Assembly (NCBI GenBank): GCA_027357125.1
Contig: DAHVVW010000060.1
Coordinates: forward strand, 1 to 8,915
DNA: 8,915 bases
Direction: 5' to 3'
From: Clostridiales bacterium
GTDB lineage: Bacteria > Bacillota > Desulfitobacteriia > Desulfitobacteriales > Desulfitobacteriaceae
This document shows positions 1 through 5,281 of this stretch, one piece after another; the stretch's first letter is position 1, and each line of letters starts with the position of its first letter. A program made the translations under genes and the position numbers. Under the pieces are notes generated by a model, which saw only the letters and a program-made list of their open reading frames with translations, was not told where the DNA came from and searched no databases.

Positions 1-2
1 AT

Positions 3-107
3 ATCATGTAAAAAGAAACTTAAATCATGAGCTAACTGATGCTCCTTAGGAAGTTTGTTAATCTCACATTTCCCGCCACAAAACATTTTCCAAATATTTA
101 AAGACAT
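3..107 (-). CDS. Possible 5' fragment of an unrecognised gene, truncated by the window edge
   Basis: An open frame begins with ATG at 105-107 and runs without a stop for 35 codons to the left edge. The peptide starts MSLNIWKMFCGGKCEINKLP and continues with several His, Phe and Leu residues. The CGGKC pair of cysteines could bind metal, but two cysteines alone prove nothing. The frame is also open upstream as far as a stop at about 153-155, which would add a short hydrophobic stretch (SLLLITNL) if a non-ATG start were used. No clear Shine-Dalgarno site precedes the ATG. It lies on the same strand as the CD-NTase gene, about 157 bases downstream, so it could be another operon member. It could equally be a chance open frame in AT-rich DNA. 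No family is recognised. Confidence 0.3.
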   Translation of the reverse strand, partial: MSLNIWKMFCGGKCEINKLPKEHQLAHDLSFFLHD

Positions 108-264
108 AAGATTTGTAATAAGCAGAAGAGACTTCAGTGACCAGCTATCGTTCTAACTCAGCCCAGCACCAGAATGTATCGCTGGCATACTTACAGATTA
201 CCCCCATATTTAAGTGTCACACCCTCTGGCTCTTATAGCCAAGTCAGCTTACAGTTAATGTTAA
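108..264. other. Non-coding AT-rich spacer after the CBASS genes
   Basis: This stretch separates the CD-NTase stop codon from the next possible start codon. It contains the hairpin at 141-185 and a smaller 5-bp stem with a 5-base loop at 227-241 (TGGCT and AGCCA arms). Near the gene end it has a TTAATTAA palindrome inside a GTTAAT repeat (about 254-269). I see no promoter, tRNA or terminator that I can defend. Confidence 0.5.
141..185. repeat. Imperfect inverted repeat (hairpin) downstream of the CD-NTase gene
   Basis: The arms 141-154 and 171-185 can pair. The base is five pairs (CCAGC with GCTGG). Then come one T/C mismatch, two pairs, a single bulged base, and six pairs ending in TTCT with AGAA; one of these six is a G-T wobble. 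The loop is 16 bases. No T-run follows on either strand, so it is not a standard intrinsic terminator. It sits in the only sizeable non-coding stretch of the window. It could be an RNA structure, a repetitive extragenic element or a recombination-site relic. Confidence 0.45.
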
Positions 265-1155
265 TTAACTCCAATTATTCCACAAATCCTTCACACTCTC
301 TAGGAACTTATCACAGTCAGGGGCAGGCCAAGTTACCGTAGACTCCCCCAATAAATAGCACTGGTTGTTGGGACACACAAACTTGGAGCGATCTGCGTTA
401 TGCAGCCAATTCCAGCACGCAACAAAGGTGTCACCGTAACTGGATTTAAATTTATCTTCCGGCACATTATATAGCAACCCCTCAATGAAGTAGGATGGCG
501 CCAATTTTTTATCAATTACCCCATCATCTACAAGTTTCCCACGCATGTTTTTTAAAATTCTCACCATCGGTTTAAACCATTGATTGCTCCCTTTATGTTT
601 AGCCGTGCAGTTTTCGGAATGATATTTCGGATAATTGGAAATTCTGATTCCATCCGTAGTAAAAAAGCAGATCCCCAAGTCGTAACGTTGATCTGCCGTG
701 GAAAAGAATCGATGATAACGGCGGAATTGCGTAGCCACAACGACATCGGCATCACGTCGGGCACCCGCAGCGACAAGTTTTATAGCCCTTTTTCCTGGCT
801 TGACTGATTGCCCGAAACTCTTTTCCAATGCAGTTTGCACATGTGCTTTAAATTCGGCATAACGATAGGCTGCATCAGTATGCGCGGCGGCAAAGCTGGC
901 AACCTGCTCAGCTGGCAGGCTGGTGAGATCGTGATGAAAAACCGAATCAAGTCGTATTACCACATCAACATCACTTTCGCTGTAAATGTTTGTGTCATTC
1001 CCATAGGAGCCCTGCAAGAACACCTCAAAATCCTTTTCGGCATATCCAGTATCTGTTGCATTCAGCGCAGTTTTTATTGTCGCATAGGTTGAACTAGATT
1101 GTGCTATCGAACCCTGATGCGACCATGTCTCCAGTTGAGATTCGGGAATTGGCAT
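265..1155 (-). CDS. cdnE: CBASS CD-NTase, clade-E type (cyclic dinucleotide synthase)
   Basis: This is a 296-residue cGAS/DncV-like nucleotidyltransferase, the usual size for the family. The core is visible. Gly49-Ser50 of the GS motif is followed by acidic residues Asp62 and Asp64 (ESDVDVVI), and the third metal-binding Asp is Asp137 in RDADVVV. The C-terminal half has the helical OAS-like region, including NQWFKPMVRILKNMR (191-205) and SYFIEGLLYN. The opening MPIPESQLETWSHQGS is typical of clade-E cyclases. In phage-infected cells such enzymes make a cyclic nucleotide that switches on an adjacent effector. Known clade-E products include uridine-containing cyclic dinucleotides. His179 to Asn182 (HSEN) may hold the Asn linked to pyrimidine choice, but that is inferred from memory of the family. 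The ATG lies 7 bases after the phospholipase stop with only a weak GAG upstream, so translation is probably coupled. No E1/E2-like (Cap2) or JAB (Cap3) genes are present, which indicates a minimal type I CBASS. Confidence 0.93.
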   Translation of the reverse strand: MPIPESQLETWSHQGSIAQSSSTYATIKTALNATDTGYAEKDFEVFLQGSYGNDTNIYSESDVDVVIRLDSVFHHDLTSLPAEQVASFAAAHTDAAYRYAEFKAHVQTALEKSFGQSVKPGKRAIKLVAAGARRDADVVVATQFRRYHRFFSTADQRYDLGICFFTTDGIRISNYPKYHSENCTAKHKGSNQWFKPMVRILKNMRGKLVDDGVIDKKLAPSYFIEGLLYNVPEDKFKSSYGDTFVACWNWLHNADRSKFVCPNNQCYLLGESTVTWPAPDCDKFLESVKDLWNNWS

Positions 1156-1162
1156 ATAGTTA

Positions 1163-2116
1163 TTAACTCAAAAACTCCTTTAGTTTGTTTTCGTTTTCTG
1201 CGAAAGACAACCGCCCTTTTTGAATCAAGCGATTGAGTCTATTTAAATCATGCTCTAAAAAATCAGTAGCCATTCCGGGCTCAACAAACGCCTTATTAAT
1301 ACGAATAGTTTGTACACCCTTAAAAAGGATATCTCTTAAAACCTCCATGGAACGGGTATTTGTCCCCAGAATCTTTTGGAGAAAGTCAGAGTTAAATCCA
1401 TGCCGAATTAGGTCGAAGCGCGCACATACACGCTTCACCCTCTTCCATATGGACGGCTCTGGATAAGATCCCACCCCAAGGCTTACGACTCGCAAATTTT
1501 GAGGTCCCTGATTCAGCGCCATGGTGGCGTCAGCTATCGCATAAAGCGTAGGGTTATTAGCACAAAAACCGCCATCGGCAAGCTCCACAATATCGCCATT
1601 GCTTTTTGTAACAGTATGCGTCTGAAAAAAAGGATACGCAGAGCACGAAGCTATAACTGCATCCTCCACACTACAGCCAAAAAATGGGACAAATGACCCC
1701 ACAGACCCATGAGCCTGGGCCACTAAAGACTTAAAAATAAGTGGTCGCTCGTCCTTCCAGTTGGTTGTGACGATACCGATCGCTGTCTTAAAATCTTCGA
1801 CCTTTGTTTCCCCGAATATTCGTTTACTCAATTCTTTGAGAGCCGCAGTTCGTCGTCCTCTACTCGATGGGCTCATAATGGCTGGCACAGACTCCCGATA
1901 GAGTTTAAGAACATCACTCACTTTATCACCACGAGACAACAGTGCCGCAATTATAGCTCCGGTACTCGTCCCGAAAATCAAATCAAAACACTCACAAATG
2001 GGCTTACCGATATTCTTTTCAATTTCATCAAGAATCCCTAAAGTGTAAAACCCCTTTGCTCCTCCGCCGTCAAGCGAAAGAATTCTAAAAATCTTCGGAC
2101 TGGGTTGTGTTTCCAT
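1163..2116 (-). CDS. capE: CBASS patatin-like phospholipase effector
   Basis: This is a 317-residue patatin-family lipase with a full catalytic set. The oxyanion-hole motif DGGGAKG is at 16-22, the nucleophile elbow GTSTG is at 49-53 with Ser51, and the catalytic dyad Asp181 sits in DGG (181-183). In CBASS these enzymes are bound and activated by the cyclic nucleotide from the partner cyclase. They then hydrolyse membrane phospholipids, killing or arresting the infected cell. The adjacent CD-NTase gene, 7 bases downstream, supports this role over an ordinary patatin. Activation by a cyclic dinucleotide and the CapE-type assignment (rather than CapV, which answers 3',3'-cGAMP) follow from the clade-E partner and are inference. 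The residues after about 220 are family-specific and may contribute to ligand sensing. The start is supported by AGGAT (2123-2127) 6 bases upstream of the ATG. There is no signal peptide, so it acts from the cytoplasmic side. Confidence 0.92.
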   Translation of the reverse strand: METQPSPKIFRILSLDGGGAKGFYTLGILDEIEKNIGKPICECFDLIFGTSTGAIIAALLSRGDKVSDVLKLYRESVPAIMSPSSRGRRTAALKELSKRIFGETKVEDFKTAIGIVTTNWKDERPLIFKSLVAQAHGSVGSFVPFFGCSVEDAVIASCSAYPFFQTHTVTKSNGDIVELADGGFCANNPTLYAIADATMALNQGPQNLRVVSLGVGSYPEPSIWKRVKRVCARFDLIRHGFNSDFLQKILGTNTRSMEVLRDILFKGVQTIRINKAFVEPGMATDFLEHDLNRLNRLIQKGRLSFAENENKLKEFLS

Positions 2117-2142
2117 ATTTCTATCCTAAAGCATATCAGCGA

Positions 2143-2637
2143 TTACGCCCCGTTGGACGCCTCTTTTATAAATAAAACCAATACAACAACAGCCACCCCG
2201 GCAAGCACCGGGATAAGGAAATTTTTAAACCCTATCCGATCCTGCTCCTCTTTCGGCATCTCCGCAACCTGTGCATCCGTAGGACCGATTTTTTTAAGAT
2301 ACAGGTAGGTTAGGCCTGCAACCACGGCCGCCGGCAGCAAAGCTTGGCCGACAATCCGCATACGTCTACGGTTCGTTCGAAAAACCTTAACAGCTGCCAC
2401 GGCGACCATATGCGCCCGCGCAGAGCTCGTCCCCTTACTCATATTGCATTCCCAGCAAGCAGGCACTAAATTATTAAGGTGGTCGCTACCACCCTTTGCG
2501 CGCGGGCGCATGTGTTCAACTTCCCAGGCTGCCCGACCAGAGCGCAGGCGATTTTCATATGATAAGGTTTTACCGCAATACTGGCATTTGCCATTCGTTT
2601 TCTCAAACACATCAGACCGCGTTTCTTCATTAATCAT
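2143..2637 (-). CDS. HNH endonuclease domain fused to two transmembrane helices
   Basis: This is a 164-residue protein with two parts. The N-terminal HNH/McrA-type nuclease domain has a zinc-binding pair Cys18-x-x-Cys21, the catalytic region VEHMRPRAKGGS with Glu41-His42, Asn56 in HLNNLVPA, and a second pair Cys61-x-x-Cys64. The third position of the motif is Asn65, as in HNN-type members. The C-terminal part holds two hydrophobic helices, about 95-114 and 138-157, separated by a charged loop (MPKEEQDR). The basic stretch FRTNRRRMR before the first helix suggests that the nuclease domain stays in the cytoplasm, giving a membrane-tethered nuclease. The start codon lies 6 bases after the stop of the 79-residue membrane protein gene, so translation is probably coupled. 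The phospholipase gene follows after 26 bases. A role as a second CBASS effector, or as part of the preceding small-gene cassette, is possible but unproven. The nuclease fold is confident; the function is unknown. Confidence 0.85.
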   Translation of the reverse strand: MINEETRSDVFEKTNGKCQYCGKTLSYENRLRSGRAAWEVEHMRPRAKGGSDHLNNLVPACWECNMSKGTSSARAHMVAVAAVKVFRTNRRRMRIVGQALLPAAVVAGLTYLYLKKIGPTDAQVAEMPKEEQDRIGFKNFLIPVLAGVAVVVLVLFIKEASNGA

Positions 2638-2643
2638 ATATTC

Positions 2644-2883
2644 TCACGGGACATTAAGCCACCTTCCGACTTCTACCAAAGCGTAGAATGCGGTCCGTAG
2701 GGACAAGCCACCCGCCACAATAAGCAGCGGCATTCGCACGGAAAACTCCATGCTATGCCCCATGAATGGCAGAGACATCACCGGACACAACCAGCCCCGT
2801 AGCGCAAGACCTGCGGCAACCGTCATCCAAAGCATAACGTTAAACCAGATTGCATTCACAGGAACGAGTGAATACCGCCTCAT
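2644..2883 (-). CDS. Small two-helix membrane protein, unrecognised
   Basis: This gene encodes 79 residues. A hydrophobic helix at about 9-28 (VNAIWFNVMLWMTVAAGLAL) and a second at about 51-70 are joined by a Pro/Met-rich segment. A short basic N-terminus (MRRYS) suggests N-in topology. The ATG is preceded by a full GGAGGT (2887-2892). Its spacing of 3-4 bases is a little short, but it still marks this as a real gene. The stop codon is 6 bases before the HNH membrane nuclease, so the two are likely made together and might interact in the membrane. I do not recognise a family. The size and shape resemble holins and membrane partner proteins, but there is no specific signature. Confidence 0.7.
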   Translation of the reverse strand: MRRYSLVPVNAIWFNVMLWMTVAAGLALRGWLCPVMSLPFMGHSMEFSVRMPLLIVAGGLSLRTAFYALVEVGRWLNVP

Positions 2884-2886
2884 AGT

Positions 2887-2892
2887 ACCTCC
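2887..2892 (-). promoter_or_regulatory. Ribosome binding site of the 79-residue membrane protein
   Basis: A perfect GGAGGT stands 3 bases before the ATG at 2883. It is the main evidence that this short frame is a gene. Confidence 0.65.
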
Positions 2893-2944
2893 ATATAATT
2901 TACAACAACTGTCTCACCAACTAAATAGCTCCCCCACGCTTGTT

Positions 2945-3262
2945 TCAACCCGTTATTCTCTTTATCGTGGAGTCGATTATGCCAGCAACGAGCCTGTCTA
3001 TTTTTATCTGTGCCAGGCCCTTTGCTTTCAATAACGTCATCTTTGCAAGATCTCTCTTACCGCGGACTAGGGACTCCAATTCTTTGGGGTTGATTTTACC
3101 GGCAACCACCAAGGTCGCCCACGTGGCCAAGTCGTCTTTGGTTGCATCAATAAATGCCTCACCATCGGTCCGCGCCTCCTGCACAAACTCCGCGCAATGA
3201 GTCTGGGCTAAGGCCAAGATATCGCCTTTAATCCCCTTCACTATTTCTACAATGTCGGCCAT
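2945..3262 (-). CDS. 105-residue helical soluble protein, unrecognised
   Basis: The protein appears almost wholly alpha-helical, with many Ala, Lys, Asp and Leu residues and no transmembrane segment, signal peptide or catalytic motif that I can see. Its one Cys (Cys23) is not in a motif. A small turn at about 53-60 (VAGKINPKEL) probably splits two helical hairpins. GTGAGGT (3271-3277) lies 8 bases before the ATG and overlaps the stop codon of the lipoprotein gene, so the two are translationally linked. It is followed after about 60 bases by the 79-residue membrane protein. It could be a small scaffold or regulatory partner of the neighbouring envelope proteins. No function can be assigned from sequence. 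Confidence 0.75.
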   Translation of the reverse strand: MADIVEIVKGIKGDILALAQTHCAEFVQEARTDGEAFIDATKDDLATWATLVVAGKINPKELESLVRGKRDLAKMTLLKAKGLAQIKIDRLVAGIIDSTIKRITG

Positions 3263-3270
3263 ACTTTTTT

Positions 3271-3277
3271 ACCTCAC
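3271..3277 (-). promoter_or_regulatory. Ribosome binding site overlapping the lipoprotein stop codon
   Basis: GTGAGGT contains the TGA stop of the lipoprotein gene (3274-3276) and is 8 bases from the start of the 105-residue protein. This indicates coupled translation of the two. Confidence 0.65.
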
Positions 3278-3690
3278 TTTTTTATTTTTTCACTTTCTAG
3301 ACTTATGATTTCGTCAAAACCACTAGCAATTTGCTTCTTCTTTTCCGGAACAAAAGCAGGGCTGACCGTGCCAGACTCCTCCCAAAGCACTAAGAAGCCA
3401 CCGAGCAAGCCTCCTTTGGGATCTATCATCAGTTTCCACATATCAGTGGTCACTTCGTTTTTGGGACGCCCTTTTTCATACTCGTACGCTTTCTCAGTCC
3501 TGACCTTTATGTCCTGGACCTCGGGCTTATGATTCGAATAGGCATCGCCGGCAGAATCCATTAGCTTCAAGGAATCAACTTTTAAGTTGACCGCCTGCAT
3601 GTAAGAATATTGATCGTACCTGGAGATACTTGCACATCCAGTTGCGGAAAGCAGCAGCCCGAAAATCACGAACGATTTAAACAACTTCAT
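3274..3690 (-). CDS. Small outer-membrane-type lipoprotein, unrecognised family
   Basis: The gene encodes 138 residues when started at the ATG at 3688-3690. That start is chosen because GGAGG (3698-3702) lies 7 bases upstream and because it yields a clean lipoprotein signal: MKLFKS, a hydrophobic stretch, then LSATGC with the lipidated Cys19. An in-frame upstream start at 3732 would add 14 residues and spoil the signal. Ala at +2 favours sorting to the outer membrane. The mature part is about 120 residues, mostly polar and helical, with a glycine-rich GGLLGGFLVLW segment near 95-105 and a lysine-rich end. The stop codon sits inside the ribosome site of the next gene. An envelope lipoprotein between restriction-modification and CBASS genes is unusual. 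No family is recognised. The 57-base gap upstream shows no promoter that I can defend. Confidence 0.8.
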   Translation of the reverse strand: MKLFKSFVIFGLLLSATGCASISRYDQYSYMQAVNLKVDSLKLMDSAGDAYSNHKPEVQDIKVRTEKAYEYEKGRPKNEVTTDMWKLMIDPKGGLLGGFLVLWEESGTVSPAFVPEKKKQIASGFDEIISLESEKIKK

Positions 3691-3697
3691 AAGTAAG

Positions 3698-3702
3698 CCT
3701 CC
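3698..3702 (-). promoter_or_regulatory. Ribosome binding site fixing the lipoprotein start
   Basis: GGAGG lies 7 bases before the ATG at 3690. It supports this start over the longer frame beginning at 3732, which has no such site. Confidence 0.75.
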
Positions 3703-3747
3703 ATTTATTTCTTCACTGTAGTTAATGAACAAATCCTTAAAAAAAAG

Positions 3748-4341
3748 CTAGCTCACCACTCTAAATAAATACCTTTTGCCGCCACGCCCTGTTGGACCTT
3801 CCTCAACTTTATATATAAGACCCATGCTCTCTAGTGTTGCCAGGCGATTACTGCAAGCACTGACCTTTAAACCGAATTCTTTCTCTACCTCTCCTGTGGT
3901 TACAACACCTTTTTTAAGCGCAAACGTATAGGTCTCTCTTAGTGGCTCACTAATTTTCCCTATTACCTCAACCTTATCCACGCGCTCTAACAGACAGCAT
4001 GTTTCCCGCGTTGTAAGAGCGATTAAAATATTTTCCTCAACAGTGGGAGACGCATCCTGTATTATGATAAACCGCGAGTCTATATCACGGCTGCGAATCC
4101 GAGAAACAGTCCGACAAATTATTTCGTCCGCGCACGAATAGTCCAAAAATTTCACACCTTCAAAACTAATCGGTAAAAGCGTATCAACGGACAAGGACTC
4201 AAGACGCTGCACAATCTTATCAAAGATCTTCCGGCCTTCTTCCCGGCCGTTAAGCACTTCGGTGCCGGCTATACTTGCAATAGCCAAAACCTCAGCTCGC
4301 TTTAGTTTATTATCCATTTCCATCATCTTCACTAACTTCAT
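3748..4341 (-). CDS. STAS-like (DUF4325-type) protein with C-terminal winged helix
   Basis: The protein is 197 residues from the ATG at 4339-4341, which has AGGAT (4347-4351) 5 bases upstream. A longer version could start at a TTG at 4366-4368 that overlaps the stop codon of the preceding ATPase gene (TTGA), adding 9 residues. In longer-form numbering, residues about 44-125 look like a STAS-like DUF4325 domain (ISFEGVKFLDYSCADEI, then RFIIIQDASP). Residues about 140-206 look like a winged helix, with a recognition-type helix (SACSNRLATLESMGLI) and a wing rich in Gly and Arg (GPTGRGGKRYLF). STAS-like domains usually partner GHKL ATPases, and such an ATPase is encoded immediately upstream. The inferred role is the output half of a switch that binds DNA or a protein depending on the ATPase. 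Domain calls are by eye; the target is unknown. Confidence 0.78.
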   Translation of the reverse strand: MKLVKMMEMDNKLKRAEVLAIASIAGTEVLNGREEGRKIFDKIVQRLESLSVDTLLPISFEGVKFLDYSCADEIICRTVSRIRSRDIDSRFIIIQDASPTVEENILIALTTRETCCLLERVDKVEVIGKISEPLRETYTFALKKGVVTTGEVEKEFGLKVSACSNRLATLESMGLIYKVEEGPTGRGGKRYLFRVVS

Positions 4342-4364
4342 TATACATCCTATCTTACTTATTG

Positions 4365-5255
4365 TCAAGCCCCAGCACGCTCGGACAGAGAAATGCTGGC
4401 CTGAACGCCAGGAAACCAGTCAACGGAAAAACCACGTTGCGTTGTCCCAAGAAAAACTCGTGAATCCCCAGACCTAAGATGAAGGTGGCCTTTAAAATCT
4501 TCCACAATGCGATGAACCATGTAAAGCCCGAGCCCGCGTTTTGGGAATCTTGAGAAATCTTTTTGAAGCGCTTTTAAAATAGCCTCTTGATGGGTCCACC
4601 GTCCTGCTTTTGGATAGCGAGTTTTAAGACTTTCCTTAATACCTATTCCGGCATCTGCCACGCCGATTTGCAAGAAGCGGGTTCCATCCGCATGAACATA
4701 ACGCTGCGCCGTGGCCCACCCCGCCGCATTACTATGATCAAGAATATTCCGGCAAAGCTCAGAAATTAGATTTATAATCTTGTTTACACTTTTATCAGAA
4801 TACTCAAGATTGGCCGCGATAATTTTTAGAAGATGCTTGGTAATATTTTTCACATCGGTCGCGTTTCGGATTGGCGTTAGCTCAAGCAAGACATCTGAAT
4901 CAAGCGGGAATACCCTTTTTTTAGCCAAGTCAATGCCACCCTCCACATCTGCCACCAGACCAATGTGATCCCAAAATCCAAGGCGCCCTAAATATCCCGT
5001 CACCAAATCCTCTTTGGGTGGAATAATCCTTGGCCTAGCCTTCAATCTTTCCGCAACTGCCTCAATAAGAAGACAAATAGTAACCGCTGCATATGGGTCA
5101 ACAAACTTAACGTCGGTTAGATTGAGAATAAATTTCTTCCTACGCCCGGGCGTCCTCCGCCATACAGGAGAAAAGTCCTGGAATAGTCCATCCATGGAAA
5201 TAGGAGTAAGTTTTTCTTCCGCTGGCTTCAGTTCCATTTTATATTTGCTTAGCAA
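4365..5255 (-). CDS. STAS-like/GHKL ATPase fusion (anti-sigma or histidine-kinase-like)
   Basis: The protein has 296 residues. The N-terminal part, about 15-105, resembles a STAS-like domain (KKFILNLTDVKFVDPYAAV). No SSG phospho-acceptor is visible. The C-terminal part, about 135-290, is a Bergerat-fold ATPase. Its N box is SELCRNILDHS (165-175; Glu166, Asn170, His174), its G1 box is DAGIGI (201-206), and its G2 box is GLGLY (241-245). There is no DHp dimerisation helix with a phospho-His as in classic sensor kinases, so a partner-switching Ser/Thr kinase or an ATP-gated switch is more likely. The start is uncertain: TTG at 5253-5255 has AAGGG directly against it, ATG at 5235-5237 has no ribosome site, and the frame stays open back into hsdR. 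It begins about 26 bases after hsdR and is followed by its likely partner, so it appears to belong to the restriction operon. Confidence 0.83.
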   Translation of the reverse strand: MLSKYKMELKPAEEKLTPISMDGLFQDFSPVWRRTPGRRKKFILNLTDVKFVDPYAAVTICLLIEAVAERLKARPRIIPPKEDLVTGYLGRLGFWDHIGLVADVEGGIDLAKKRVFPLDSDVLLELTPIRNATDVKNITKHLLKIIAANLEYSDKSVNKIINLISELCRNILDHSNAAGWATAQRYVHADGTRFLQIGVADAGIGIKESLKTRYPKAGRWTHQEAILKALQKDFSRFPKRGLGLYMVHRIVEDFKGHLHLRSGDSRVFLGTTQRGFSVDWFPGVQASISLSERAGA

Positions 5256-5281
5256 CCCTTCTAGCCCAATTCTGAGGGGAA

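Noticed and set aside
141..190. Hairpin considered as an integron attC site
   Set aside because: The outer arms are CCAGC/GCTGG and lack the expected RYYYAAC and GTTRRRY core boxes. No integrase is nearby.
808..1092. 94-codon plus-strand frame
   Set aside because: It is opposite the CD-NTase catalytic core and has no protein-like features.
2644..2883. The 79-residue membrane protein as a phage holin
   Set aside because: Two helices and small size are not enough. No endolysin or other lysis gene is present, so it is left as unrecognised.
3739..3747. Run of eight T on the minus strand after the winged-helix gene, as a possible terminator
   Set aside because: The only adjacent symmetry is the palindrome AGCTAGCT, which cannot form a looped stem. 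No GC-rich hairpin precedes the T-run.
3703..3747. Promoter for the small-gene cassette (TTGTTC with an AATAAA-like box 17 bases on)
   Set aside because: The match to -35/-10 consensus is poor, and AT-rich DNA gives such boxes by chance.
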